Positions 12,301 to 24,600 of a stretch of 52,064 bases of DNA are shown one piece after another. Each line of letters opens with the position of its first letter. The stretch's first letter is position 1. Origin of the DNA: Saccoglossus kowalevskii (taxonomy: Eukaryota; Hemichordata; Enteropneusta; Harrimaniidae); the NCBI RefSeq assembly GCF_000003605.2, contig NW_003148771.1, positions 107,100-159,163 on the forward strand, written 5' to 3'. Both the position numbers and the translations under genes were made by a program. The notes beneath the pieces are model-generated. The model saw nothing but the letters and a program-made list of their open reading frames with translations, searched no databases and was not told the origin of the DNA.

Positions 12301-14978
12301 CCATCAGCCAATCTAATTCATGGTACCACATTGATATGTCCCATCAGCCAATCTAATTCATGGTACCACATTGATATGTCCCATCAGCCAATCCAATTCA
12401 TGGTACCACATTGATATGTCCCATCAGCCAATCCAATTACTGGTACCGAATTGACATGTTCAATCAGCCAATCCAACGAGCTGATAAATATAGTTGCCTG
12501 AAAGTTTAAATATATATGTTCGAAACAATGACAAACAATATTTTCGCAACACGCTACAGCAACTGATAATTGCGACATTCTTGTATTGATGTACATTGAT
12601 ATTCAATGCGCCAATCAAATTCATGAAAACGCATTGATATCAGTCAATCCAATTGCAACATCATATAAATTGACAACAACAAAAACCAAAATGAGTTCAT
12701 ATGTATATTTGTTTACAGCACTTGCGATGGAGCAACTGGTGTATTTGATTGTGACAACTCTCCTTGTGACACCTCGGGATGTAAGTACAGCTCCCATTTC
12801 ATATAATACCTTTAACCGAAACAGTGTCATTTACTGTTTGTCGCATATTCTGATATAGTAGTCGGAATGCAACTTTAATAGCGTCTTCAGTGTTAGCACC
12901 GCGTCCTCTGGCGACAAATCTCATTTGTGACGTGAATGTATGTAATGAACACAGATGATGGCGTTCATTTGTAGTCGTTTGCCAATGAAAACAAAATATT
13001 TAGTATGTTCTAAAAGACTGCAATAAAACAAAGTTGTATATTTGAATGAAATTCATACATTTACATCTATCTACATCATGTTGACGTTGCTATAGTAGTG
13101 GGTGCTTATTATAACAACTGTTCATTATGTATACTGAATTGAATATAACGAATCTATGAAGCTGCATAACAACATATAGGACAATGGCAAAATGTTGAGA
13201 CTGATGATGTCACTCATTCAAATTCATATAACTACTATTTCCGTTACCATGGATACAATATAACTTGTCAAATCTTCCTTACGCATACAGTAGTGTGATA
13301 TTGTAATTCAGTCAACAAATCTTGTATTTTATTCAGTTTCCGGGTCCAGCAATAGTGGATGTCTTTATAATACTGACTCATATAAAGTAGGCGCTGTCTG
13401 GGAAATTGACCAGTGCGGAAATTCGTGGTAAGCGTCATAACTGAATATCGGCTGTAGAGGTAGTGTTAGCGGATATTGTCAATACTAGTGCGTGGTGTAC
13501 ATACTATATAGTATACAGCCGAAGGCAAAATGGTGTGGCGGTTTCATGTACGTGCTGACTAGATGATCGTCATGTACGATTCTGCATAAACTTTGCCTCA
13601 CGTAGTATTTTCTATGAAGCACGTGAAATTAGAAAGTAGAGCTGCAGGGATGAAACATGACGCTAAATAACAAAATATAAATCAGTATTAAAAACTTGTG
13701 TTACGTGCGCCTGCACACACACTTTTTCGTCCTCTGTTATGACACTAAACATGACTTTTACATTAATGGTCTTAAAATTGCTTCTTTTTTTCAGTACGTG
13801 TGTCAGTGACGGCGTGATTTCTTGCACTGCTGATTCTTGCTGTAAGTCCGTAATCTATTAGTATCTCACTATTTTAATAATATCGTAACCGCAGGTAAAA
13901 AAAAAAATGTTTTGTTGGTAGTTATCGCCATTGTAGGACTAGGTAAATCTCTATTCCTCACTCGTATTCCGGTGACGTGTTTTCTGTTCCAGATAGGTAT
14001 TTGAAAAAGGGATGTTAAAATGATAATAATCAACGGATATTTTTAATACATCGGAATATGAAAGCAAACGCAAACTAGAGAAGATGAACAATTTATGTTT
14101 CTACAATATTTAGCAAAATTTATTCAAAGATTAATAGGTCGTTTTTTTAGATAATCGTGGAACGTCTTGGTCCAGCTCGTTGAATTCAGGGGTAGAATTT
14201 TTTGTACGAACTATCAAAACAGAGATAAAACAGAGATAAACACACCGAAGCGTGAACATCTATCCTGTGAACTGTGTGGCCCGTGAACCGTCGTAATGCA
14301 CTGTTCTTATGGGCTGTCGGACTGTGACGTCACTTGTTTACAATACGCGGGCAAAACATAAGAAAGTGCGACGGCCTATACGTCACGCCCTCTGTGACGT
14401 AATTGATATGACGGAAACGTTCATACATTGTGTTGATGCGTGGTCGCGCGTCAATAAAAAGTACTATTTTTTTTTATAAATTTGCCATACACTAAATAAC
14501 GAACGACAACACCAACAAACACGGAAATCTGCACCGACAATTGTTATAGTTGTGAGGAGAATTCTTGTAAACGAATCCCTAGAATGTTTGTTTGGCAATG
14601 GCCGCCAGCATCCACTGAAAGCGTTAGAACCCCGAGGTGTCCCATTTTGTCCCGACAGTGCGTTCATCGTTTTCTTGATATATAGTTGTATTTAGAACAT
14701 TGAACGGAAAAAAAGAAACACTATTTACAAAATCTACAAGTCTCCTGACTCGCTCCCGTCGGAATCTCGGCGGCCATATTTGTCTTAAGTATATTGTAAA
14801 TGTATTTTTCAAAAAAGTGTTCAAAGATCAATTATGCAAACTTATGCACACACAAACTACAAACGTTATTCCATGTTTCCGTTACATTGAATAAATCACC
14901 ATACAAATAACTAGTTCAATTAAAGATTGCTTACTGAATTTAATTTTACTTTTTTCAGTTGTTGGGGCTAGAAAGTAA
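9275..14978 (+). CDS. Small secreted protein with two six-cysteine VWC/pacifastin-like modules (paralogue 1)
   Basis: Eight coding exons (9275-9340, 10830-10839, 11189-11230, 11930-12002, 12719-12780, 13337-13427, 13795-13841, 14959-14978) join in phase into 136 residues. Order: a signal peptide (residues 1 to about 21, cleavage likely after GVSA), an 11-glycine linker, then two modules. Cysteine spacing is C-x17-19-C-x2-3-C-x-C-x7-8-C-x4-C. This matches the first half of a von Willebrand C domain and the pacifastin inhibitor signature, except that the first loop is longer than in pacifastins. The ending is FVGARK. Each module is cut by an intron inside its third cysteine codon. The protein is probably extracellular; protease inhibition or growth-factor binding are possible from family resemblance but not shown. 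Paralogue 2 lies 4.7 kb downstream on the same strand. Confidence 0.82.
10200..10465 (+). repeat. Dispersed palindromic element, copy A
   Basis: It is similar to 28258-28525 in the opposite orientation. It starts near ATGGCTGCC, passes AAGTTCG..TCTGTTCTA, and contains an imperfect inverted repeat (arms TAATAAGCTTATTACGAG and TTAATAACCTC, with CATGCACTCAGACAGTAC facing GTACTGTCTTCGTGCATAC). It lies in the intron between the signal-peptide exon and the microexon. It is probably a MITE-like repeat; a joint open frame exists in both copies (see findings). Confidence 0.65.
10830..10839 (+). CDS. Paralogue 1 exon 3: 10-nt microexon (KGG)
   Basis: AAAGGTGGTG lies between a pyrimidine-rich acceptor (tatctcaatcttgtcac..gcag) and the donor GTGAGT. 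It is the link needed to move from phase 0 after the signal exon to phase 1 at the polyglycine exon; without it the next exon reads into a stop. It encodes KGG plus the first base of a Gly codon. Confidence 0.6.
11189..11230 (+). CDS. Paralogue 1 exon 4: polyglycine linker
   Basis: A 42-base exon encoding eight glycines then ASSGL, flanked by acceptor ttcttggttaag and donor GTGAGT. It is phase 1 on both sides. With the microexon it makes 11 consecutive Gly directly after the signal peptide. Confidence 0.72.
   Translation: MAEVEAVVGHLQV
11930..12002 (+). CDS. Paralogue 1 exon 5: module 1, first half
   Basis: Acceptor tttatttcag, donor TG|GTAAGT. It encodes CPDPNGKLKRSGQSYTDDDG then CTV and leaves TG, completed as Cys by the next exon. 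Confidence 0.85.
12048..12476. repeat. 40-bp minisatellite, about 10.5 copies
   Basis: The unit reads ATTGATATGTCCCATCAGCC then AATCTAATTCATGGTACCAC. CATGGTACCAC recurs every 40 bases from 12078 to 12398, almost unmutated in the middle and diverged at both ends. Each unit has a CCAAT core in CAGCCAATC and a KpnI site. It lies in the intron between the two halves of module 1; degraded copies continue near 12590-12660. Confidence 0.95.
12719..12780 (+). CDS. Paralogue 1 exon 6: module 1, second half
   Basis: Acceptor atttgtttacag, donor GAT|GTAAGT. With the previous exon it reads CTCDGATGVFDCDNSPC then DTSG, leaving phase 1. Confidence 0.85.
13337..13427 (+). CDS. Paralogue 1 exon 7: module 2, first half
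   Basis: Acceptor tattttattcag, donor TG|GTAAGC. It encodes FSGSSNSG, then CLYNTDSYKVGAVWEIDQC and GNS. Spacing between cysteines 2 and 3 is three residues here against two in the other modules. Confidence 0.85.
13795..13841 (+). CDS. Paralogue 1 exon 8: module 2, second half
   Basis: Acceptor cttctttttttcag, donor T|GTAAGT. It encodes CTCVSDGVISCTADSC. Its length (47 bases) and phase equal those of the matching exon of paralogue 2 at 28173-28219. Confidence 0.85.
13842..14958. other. Last intron of paralogue 1
   Basis: I see no gene. It holds a GC-richer stretch around 14160-14410 with a GTGCGACGGCCTATACGTCA segment that recurs in diverged form at 25705-25732, so it probably contains repeat debris. 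Confidence 0.4.
14959..14978 (+). CDS. Paralogue 1 exon 9: last coding exon
   Basis: The acceptor acttttttcag precedes TT, completing Phe; then VGARK and TAA. It matches the structure of paralogue 2's last exon (FGGA, stop). A poly(A) signal AATAAA follows at 15053. Confidence 0.8.
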
Positions 14979-15052
14979 TCACGAAATTCAAGATGCATTG
15001 TTTAAAGATATGAACGTCACATCGCGCACAGTGCCTCAAAGAAGAAGTATTG

Positions 15053-15058
15053 AATAAA
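15053..15058 (+). terminator. Candidate poly(A) signal of paralogue 1
   Basis: AATAAA lies 75 bases after the stop codon; a second AATAAA-like run follows within 15 bases. Confidence 0.6.
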
Positions 15059-18030
15059 GTAAAATAAAAATAGCGAGAGATTTGATGAACATGTGTATTT
15101 CATTCATATTGAGACTGGGAGTGATACCGATTGTATGGCGTTTATTCTCAATGTTAAAATTAGTTCACAGAACTTTTGTGTTTGGTGTATTACTATGATA
15201 ATATATATTCGAAATATGTCATCAAGCGATGACGTGGCGTCATATAATCCAGAAGTTCAGTTCGTGAACTAGATAACAAACGTTCTTCTAACAATAATCG
15301 AATAATGGTATATTGTAACAATCCGAGAGAATGGTGTCTCAACGGCCTGAATGAGGGTGGTTGTTGCCTGTATGCGTGTCTGTCTGTTCTTTGTTTGTAA
15401 GCCGTCTCCATTTATGTACATACGATTACATTGCTTCTGTATTCAATCATGGTATAGACTTCTTATATTTGAACCTATTGTGTAATATTGGTTTTATTCG
15501 AAGTAGTTATCTGAGGGTAACATTACACGTGTGTAGAATCTATCTATGCTCGGTGTAATGTCTATACGATTCTATATTTGTACTCACTTGCATTGTGCTT
15601 CGTATACGTTAACACTTGTCTCTTTGTTTTATTTTTAACACGTGTTACATCGTCGGTGATATTCCAATGTGTTTGGCAAGTTTGAGATCCCGTTTCGTAC
15701 GAATTTGACAGTAGTACTTAGAGGGCGCACACTAATGAAATCACAGCGATATGATTAGATTTGGGTTTAATTAGACTAAATTATTGGTAAACCTTCAACA
15801 GTCAATTTATTTAAAGGAAACATCAATCCAAACAACATAATGACCCCTAAAGAAAATGCTCCACAAATGTAGGTGAATGCAATTTACAGTTTTTTTATAT
15901 TACTTTTCATTCTCTAGATATTCAACTTTATATCAGTATTATGTAGTCAACCATCTTGATTCTCGAGCAAAGGATTATGGGTAAAGTATACATGGTTCAG
16001 GTAGTTATTTTACCAGTGATTACCAATGATGCGTAATAACAGGCCGGTGACTTCATCATGATATACAACGCTTATAAACAAAATACCCCATTGTTCACGA
16101 TATGTAGCCAATGGGGGGGGTATTTTCATTCTGTTCAAAATTAACAAACCTATTAATTCAATATGCATTAAGTTGTGTAAAATATTGTACTACAATATTG
16201 CGGCTTGTCATAGTGTAAGGCCTGCTTATTGCTATTGAGAGGGACACCCACAGAACTCACACTTGACAGGGGGGCTCTTTCGCTACTAGGAAGGGGATAG
16301 ACAAGACAATAGTACTAGAAATGAAATATACATACACCAAAATATCGAGTTAAAGCTCCTGGCTTTAATAACTCTCAAAATAATTACAAGAAATAAAGCA
16401 CAGAAAATACAATAAATAAAGTCACTAAAATAAGAGATTGCTTAGGGAAGTGTGCATTGGTGATACTAGTAACTCACAGTTCCAGGATGTATTATTGGAC
16501 GACAGTCAATGGCTTATGCAACACATCGGCGAAAAAATACAGGAGTCTTGCTTGCAGAGAAACGCTGGTATTCTGGAGGGCATCGCTGAAAGCAGGAGAT
16601 CACAGAGCAGTTTATGCAAGTCTCACAGAATGATGATTGAATCCTGTATCACTTGTCTCACAATATCACAGCAGCAACATACAGGGTACTCAGTTGAAAT
16701 GATGGACCCCAAATGTCCTCATTCTAGCCTATTTATAGGCCGAAATGGCCCAGATTCAGGGACACTACCAGGGTTTTCTTATGAGCCAATCAGAATGGGG
16801 TTTTGCCAGCAGCTGTCTCCCTAGGCAACTCAGTAGATTGTAAACATCCTTCGTTATGTAAATCACAATCACACCTGGTAGATTTTAATTGACAGTTATC
16901 AAACGGCAATTTACACCGTTTCGTCCCATGATTCCATGCACACTTCTACTTGCAGGGTTTGAGGTGATATGACAAAAACATGAAATAAAAGATGCTGACA
17001 CGGCTAATATTACGGATTTCATAGGCTTGTCAAAACCATTCTCGTACATGAGTGATTCATCTCAATTTGCTAGATTCACATCAAAAATAAAAATGTTTGT
17101 CCACGTCACTGAACCATTGTATTGCAAGTAATGATAATACAATCCTGAATTTAATGAGTAGTATCCGAAATAGTCATTGTTTCTGTTGATTTGGGCAATA
17201 CAGAAATCGAAAGATGGCTATAGTTTCTTCATATAACGGCGATATGCCAAAATAAATAGCACTTTACTGGTTACGATGAATGAATTCACACAGAGGTGGG
17301 TAAATGGACTATTTAGATATAAATAGTATGTTTTTGTTTTTTATTAATTATGACATTAAAATTATTGATCGATTACTTTGGTTTTGGAAATGTGTATCCA
17401 TGTGCAAAATGTATTGCTGTGGATACGTTGTATGTGCAATGGGATCTAAACCTTAGTGATCGCTCTTCTGTGACGTAAACGGGAGAACGAAAGCGGTTCA
17501 CAGTGTCGCCAGTGGTTTTAAAATATGTAGTCGTGCGTCAATTGAATTTGGTTTTGAACATTTTGAAATGTGTCTTGAAGATCAACTACACAATCAATCA
17601 CAGTTGTTGTATTGAACCATATTGCTACAACCCATGTACGTGGTTTTGACAAAACGATTCGTCGCTACTTGCAATTGTCTATCTGTACATGTACGTAAAA
17701 TAACCATATGTTAATACACGAATAGACAATACCGACGACGTTATCGCCTTTTCACAAAATCACAGGGAAAGTAGTAAACGGACATTGTTGGGAACAATTT
17801 ATAAAACAATAAGTGTAGACTTATTTTCACGAAAGAAAAAAAAAATTGAAAATATAACTACAAGCAGTATGATCGGTTTGCAGGTGACAGGTTATTGAAC
17901 CATTTTAGTAGGCACAACAAAATTATAATTTTGTAGTTTTAAATATTAATAAATGCATATTATCTAGATATGTTATCTATATATAATATCTAGTCTCAAG
18001 TAAATGCATATACATAACTGATACCTGGGA

Positions 18031-18117
18031 AATAGATATGTGCATAATTAAATAGATATGTGCATAATTAAATAGGTATGTGCATAATTAAATAGGTATG
18101 TGCATAATTAAATAGGT
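18031..18117. repeat. 20-bp tandem repeat, about 4 copies
   Basis: The unit AAATAGGTATGTGCATAATT repeats four times. The first two copies have AGATATG and the last two AGGTATG. Confidence 0.9.
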
Positions 18118-18360
18118 CAAAGTTTACAAGTTTTACAAAACTCGGGGGAATCGCATATTTTAAATAACAAATTTAATATATAAGATTTCGCTGAGTAAAA
18201 TTACGCTTATGCTTGATTCTTATATCCCGCCAAATTTGCAAGAAAGGTCTTTTAGTCGCTGCAAATTACCCACGATTTCCGTTTATAACCTCTAAATATC
18301 ATACACGCCCGTACGTTTAAAATAATACTCGAAATTCATGGTACAACTGATTCAGTGAAT

Positions 18361-18742
18361 NNNNNNNNNNNNNNNNNNNNNNNNNNNNNNNNNNNNNNNN
18401 NNNNNNNNNNNNNNNNNNNNNNNNNNNNNNNNNNNNNNNNNNNNNNNNNNNNNNNNNNNNNNNNNNNNNNNNNNNNNNNNNNNNNNNNNNNNNNNNNNNN
18501 NNNNNNNNNNNNNNNNNNNNNNNNNNNNNNNNNNNNNNNNNNNNNNNNNNNNNNNNNNNNNNNNNNNNNNNNNNNNNNNNNNNNNNNNNNNNNNNNNNNN
18601 NNNNNNNNNNNNNNNNNNNNNNNNNNNNNNNNNNNNNNNNNNNNNNNNNNNNNNNNNNNNNNNNNNNNNNNNNNNNNNNNNNNNNNNNNNNNNNNNNNNN
18701 NNNNNNNNNNNNNNNNNNNNNNNNNNNNNNNNNNNNNNNNNN
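18361..18742. other. Assembly gap (382 Ns)
   Basis: A run of N. The true length is unknown, and the open frame that appears to cross it is meaningless. Confidence 0.99.
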
Positions 18743-19649
18743 TTGTGTTGATACTGTGTTTCCTTCGTCTGTAGTCGTTCAGATCTACACTAACTTTAAT
18801 GCCATTGTGTAGTTATGTTTGAACACGTGGCTCTATATCATTACACGGCTGGGTATATCATCGTGTCTAATTAAGACGTCACGTAATCCCATTGGTATTA
18901 ACTATACTAATTAACGGCTTGATAATGGTATCAATCACTATGTATCAACAAGGAAAGCAAACAAGATATGACAATTATTTGAAAAATCTTTTCAATATAC
19001 GTAAATTTTCACTACACCGATTGACAATCATTATATTAATATGTCACGTGATGAAAAAATATAGTCTCCAGAAGTTAAATTAAAATATATCAACACATGT
19101 AATTAATTCACCCAAATGTGTGACAACTACTTGAGGTAGAACCTACAAAATACGTATATGCAAACAATTAACAGTGCAGAGCCATTTTTATGTTATGCGC
19201 ATGTCTCTCTAATGAGATTACTGAACACATTTTGTTACATTAGTCCGTGATTAATAACCCAAGTAGACTAAAATATAAATCTTACATTGCAACAAAATAT
19301 TCTGATTAATGTACTTTTATTGAATTGTAGTGTTACTGATTACTCTGATGACACGAATATTAATGTACTAGACACATTCATTATTATATTAAATTCATTT
19401 TACCATGGCAACAATCTGTTACTATTAACAAAACTCTCCCATAGTCATTATTTTAATGCAATTTAAGGTGACAACCAACCAAACGCGAGACCCATGCACG
19501 TTGTATATATATATATATATATATCGTTATTAGAAAATTGTAATTTACGCCCAGTTATGTTATAATTCCAAATAAATGGTTGCCATTCATTATATCTTTA
19601 AAGAGATTATATTTTAATAACAAAATTGCGACAGGCAGTAGATTACGTG

Positions 19650-19737
19650 TATATATATATATAAACGTGAGTCGGTTCTATGCACAGTCTGTATTGGTTT
19701 TGAATCTTTCTGATAGCATCTTGTGTACTTTATTCAG
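19650..19737 (+). promoter_or_regulatory. Promoter (TATA box) and non-coding exon 1 of paralogue 2
   Basis: TATATAAA (19658-19665) ends a TA run. The transcribed exon would start near 19690 and ends ACTTTATTCAG at 19737, followed by the donor GTAAGAC. It resembles paralogue 1's first exon end at 7652. Confidence 0.55.
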
Positions 19738-21605
19738 GTAAGACCCATGATAATTTAACTTTATTTAATGTTAATCATTCAAGTGGTAGACAACAGTGCG
19801 CTTAGCTACGTTAGTTATTCGGACATGCAATGTGTGACTGTTTGCCGTCTCTCAAATACGATCAGAAACAAGTATATTGTGTACTGATTCCACTTTGTGC
19901 ATGTGTTTTGAACTAAAAACTAGAAGGCTGCCTCCTTCATCTTTTTCTGATTTTAAAGATTTTGTTCAGTGAAATGGTGCTTCATTTTTTGTATTTAATC
20001 ATTCGGTTTGTGATATCTACCATGCCACAGTGTGGCCATCTGATCATTAGCACACAAAAAAAGACTTTAATATGTTCAATATTTAAATATTCTATAAAAA
20101 AAAACTTTCGTGATTTCATGAAATTTAGTGTACATTAAATATAGTGAATTGTGTAGTCTTTTGAAAGATGCATGCGCATTGGTTAGGTGCTCAATCTTCT
20201 CTGGCTGTTAGGCAGAGCAAATTCGAATACGTTTAAACCATCAATATTAATGAAATATTTAATAGCAAACTAGACATTAAATGCAGAATATGTTGTAGTA
20301 ATAGCATAGTTACATTGTATCTAGACAATTATATAAAAGAAACAACATTCCGTTAGCTATGGTTCAGCGTGTTGGGAATGATCTTTTATATTGTCAATAT
20401 CAGCAATGATAAGGATAACCGACCACCTATTTTAGTCTGAGCCTGATTGACTACAGTATTAAAGCAATTGTTGAAATGATTGTGGACGAAAATGTGACTA
20501 TATTGATAATATTACGTAAAGTCATGAAAACGTAATATGAACTGATTTCCGCGGAGTATAGATTCGCTTGTCATTTCGGTCTCCTGTGTACATGTTATAG
20601 TATACTACACGTGTTTCTTCTGATTTGATTTAATGGTACGTACTTGATATCCAATATAAATTTGCGTAATCCATTATGTTAACTATTGTATTAGCTAAAC
20701 ATGCTATATTGTTACGATGAACTGATTACGATTACGATTACAATGTGTATATCATCAACAAAATATATCTCATTACCCAATAATATCCACATCACACATT
20801 AGACAACCTAGGAATACATGATATGTTTATCGAACAGAATAGTTTGTTATTTTATGTAAAACAACCTGAAGAAGGAAATATTGGAAGTAATACTACGTAT
20901 AATTATGATATTTAGTTTAACTGTGTTCGTCTATATGAGATTGATCGATTGATTGATTTCAGCACTGGACAGTGACTAAAACGGCGATTATATATAATGA
21001 TTTATGTTATGGATATTATGGTTTCACAGCCATATGTTGAATCGCGTACTCGGCAACCGTTCTAATTACATGCGAAGGATGATTAAAAAAGTTCATAGCC
21101 ACAGTTACCATGACCTACACCACAGTTACCATGACAAAATATATTATTATTGCCAAACGATTTGGCCATATTGTCGATTGTTTGTTTCCTATTTTAGGGC
21201 TGCCTGGCGATGTGCAGCAGGGTGTACGTTACATGTTTGTTTGTTTTTGCTCGGTTCTAGTATTTTACCGCTCAGCCTGAGACGTCTAGTGACTGCTTGT
21301 TGTGTACTCTAAAACCATTTTATTTTCACTGGCATTTAATTTTACTATTTTTATGTTTTTGAGCAATGTCTCGCTAATTTGGCAGAGAAAAATAAGTTTT
21401 ATTGATATTTTAGAAGATGATTACTGATTTTTTACATGTTACGCCAAACGAATATGTTGTGTGGCAGATGTACTATACGTACTACTTGGAATGTGAGGGT
21501 CAGAAAAAAAACAGTTGCATTCAGTCGGTAATTGTCGCTTTGCACAAAACAGTTTAAATAACAAAAAAAACAAGGTCAATCTAAGCCCACAATTTTTCCT
21601 TTCAG

Positions 21606-21681
21606 ATTTACGTAACTCAAAATGTCCATGTACTGGCGATGTTTGGTATGTGTCTTATTGGCCGCTGTTGTCTTAGCTGTG
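21606..21681 (+). CDS. Paralogue 2 signal-peptide exon
   Basis: Acceptor tttcctttcag, donor GTG|GTAAGT. The ATG at 21622 opens MSMYWRCLVCVLLAAVVLAV, a clear secretion signal. Bases 21606-21621 are 5' UTR. Confidence 0.75.
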
Positions 21682-24600
21682 GTAAGTAAACACTGGACAT
21701 TTTAATCATTTGTCTTTAGTATAATTAAATCACCACGATCGTCGCGCTGAAATGTTCGGTAACGGGTTCTATCATGAAAAGAATGACGTAATTTATCTCA
21801 ATGCAACGGACAATTCTGACAAAAACAGGCATAACCCCCTCCTTTTCGTCGGCCACCAACACCTTAACAGTTGCTGTTGCAAGAACCAATTTTGGTTGAA
21901 GGTCTAATATTGACCAAACCACACTTCATCCTCATTATATCCTATGGCACACCAATATAGACTAGGGCAGATATCTTGGATGGGGTGCCAGCTTCATTCC
22001 CTTCTGCACGCGATCTGTTAATTTCTCTGGTAGGAAAAGGTGAAAAGGATATTTGAATTCCTTGAACTGTGCCATCAAACGTCGGGTTGACAGATCCGTG
22101 AAATTCACTGATACTACAGAGCTCGTCAAATATGAGAGATAAAAGTAGTTGTATATAACACACCAAGCTCAACACGTCTATGACTTCAAACAATGGTTTA
22201 TTTCATGACGTTTCGGGGAGATGTAAAACCCCCTTTTATCGAACAACAAACTAAAATGGATAAAAAAAAAAAATATCAGGGTTGCTGAACAATATAGGAC
22301 ACAATGCATAAATGTACTCTAGGTGTGTAGTAAAAGCAGTAGATCAAGAACTTACTAGCCAAAGTTATACGGATAAAATGAAGTAAAGTAGTAAAAGCTC
22401 ATAAAATTACCTGCTTCTAGTGTGTATAAAGGATGTCTGTCCAGGCTGGCTCCATTCTTTTTCTTCTGTAAAACAAAATCATTTACGGCATCGTCTTCAT
22501 AGTTTTTTCTCATTCTCCAGTGCAAATGAAGTAAAGCTTGGTCTGTACACCGAGTGTAACAGATTATCCGGCTCTGCTTGTCTCTTTACAAATTTGCCAA
22601 AATTGAAATGACATAATGGCGAATTTCAAACTGTTACAATAACGAAAATCCATTAGTGATTCATATAGTACGCTTTTTACCGAAAATACTGATTTGCCCA
22701 CCGAATTCGAGAATGAATACTATATGAACGTAGCGCTTGCTCTAGTTTATTTTCATGTACGATGTATCCCTGTTGATTCATTTAAATTGAACACATGATT
22801 CTTTTAAAAAATTGTATTTTTGCTATTTCAATGAAAATTTCTTTTTTGTCAAAATTATTGATTTTTAACATATTATACCCATAAACTCGTGCTTGATAAT
22901 TTTAACACACTTTCCAAAATGACGTCACGTGTAATCATAGGTAATATCAGTAATATACAACTTTCTCAAAATCATTATTTTCTACGCCGTGTTGGTTGGT
23001 GGTTGAGAAAAGTATACTGCTGAAAACAATAAGCAATAATGATACACTGCAATCTATTGTCCGGAGAGTTCTACGAAAAAATAATATTGCCTTTGTCGGA
23101 TGTCGCCCAGTACAAAGATTCGCAATCGCTTTGACCTTTGATCCTGAAAATTGGTCGTGAGCTTTCTGATTGTGTGATTAAATTGTGCACAGAATTTTAG
23201 GATCATATTTGTTTGTTTTTTATCATTGACATATACCTGTACCAACGAAGCGAGTAAATACGCAGGCGGCATAACCTCAACATGAACTCTCTAGTTGCCC
23301 ACAAATGTCTCAATCATGTGCACAGCAGAGATGGTGTTGCAAAGTATCTTTGGAAAATTGCCCCGAGGCTAAAAGTGAAACTAAATTACAAACCTTCTCT
23401 TTTGTCTATTATAAATAACCAAAATATAAAGTCAATTTTACCTGAATTTGTAAAGAAAAATGTCCGCCCTCCTATTGGAAGTGTCTTAGTGATAATTTCG
23501 ATAGACATCTATCTGAAGGTGTGACTGATTCTGTTTTGTTCTTTTTTCTTCTCGGTCGGTTTGTTCTAATAGGAAGAAGGTTAGTCCTATAAACACGCAC
23601 ATATTACCATGGAATTGGGTCAAAGCTCAGTGACTCCTGGACAGAAGGTCGTACTATGTCAATTTCAATATGCTGCAGTATTTATTTATTAGACATTTAG
23701 TACACAATAGTATTTGCGTTCGTTGAATAAGTGAACTGTGTACGTGAGCATGCATTTTCATTTGTATACATTGCAGTACGTGCTATTAATTCAGAGCGCA
23801 TGCGTTATTGTCCACTTCACTATTCCTTCGAACGAATACTAATATTTTAGTTACAAAAAATCACTGTGCAAAGTGTGTAACTTTAACTTTTTTTTTAAAC
23901 AATCTATGAAAAAACTCAACACATGATATTAATACAAACTAGTTTAGAATCTGACTATTAGTGCAGAAGATTAGTCTCATATTTAAAGTGTCTGTGAAAA
24001 TCGGCCCATGTTATGCCGCTTCTTCTAACGTCCACGCATACTTTTACAGAGCACTTACCTGATAATAAATTCGTATTATGTTTTTTTCATGTTGAACTGC
24101 ACTCAAAGGACGATTTGCACGTGGAGCACCTGTAAGTAAGTATATATCATGTCCAACAATATTACTTCTCGTGCTGTCCCGGTATTAACTCTCATAAATG
24201 TTACATAAATCCTAGTGTCATTGAACTGATAGGTGCATTGTTTATCACACTGTTTTCTTCTTAAAGTGCCAATGAAATGCCTACGAACACGTTTCTCATT
24301 TTCGATCTGTGCCCTTCTGAAATGTATATTTATTTATTTTTTAAATAAATCATATTCGAGTTAATTTGAGATATTTCTTGTATTGTTACCACGCCCTCTA
24401 TTCTAGCAGTAGATTGTTTCCGGTTTTCCAACACCCCCCACCACCACCCCCCCCCCACCCCCCACCCGAAGAAATGCGCCACCAAACGCCAAAATATGGG
24501 AGAAAGCCATACTCTTACGCCATACTTTTACAATACTCCGTCATTTAATAATATATATATATTTCGGCCAACATTTTTTTTAAAGATTTTTAGTAAAAGC

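Larger units (their letters stand above)
15059..19649. other. Intergenic region between the two paralogues
   Basis: No supported gene. It holds MITE-like debris near 15811-16120 (starting TTTAAAGGAAACATC, with GGATTATGGGT), an unclassified repeat-like block near 16220-16970, a 20-bp tandem repeat at 18031-18117, the assembly gap, and a (TA)n run at 19503-19524. Confidence 0.55.

Noticed and set aside
16220-16970. Possible solo LTR
   Set aside because: The block has a TATA-like palindrome (GCCTATTTATAGGC) and AATAAA motifs, but orientation signals conflict. I found no convincing TG...CA ends with a target duplication, no primer-binding site and no second copy. The 128-codon frame inside is not recognisable.
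18355-18774. 139-codon open frame
   Set aside because: It runs through the N gap and has no sequence content.
22420-22611. Exon-like minus-strand segments around 22420-22611
   Set aside because: One has an acceptor-like tract and a GTAATT donor, but the pieces do not connect in frame to anything recognisable.
23282-23524. 80-codon plus-strand frame starting MNSLVAHKCLNHVHSRDG
   Set aside because: It starts at an ATG in an intron of paralogue 2 and looks protein-like, but I recognise no family and no splice connection. It may be repeat-derived.
24109-24131. 23-nt candidate linking exon for paralogue 2
   Set aside because: It has AG and GTAAGT borders, but its length (3n+2) leads to an immediate stop when joined to the module exon.
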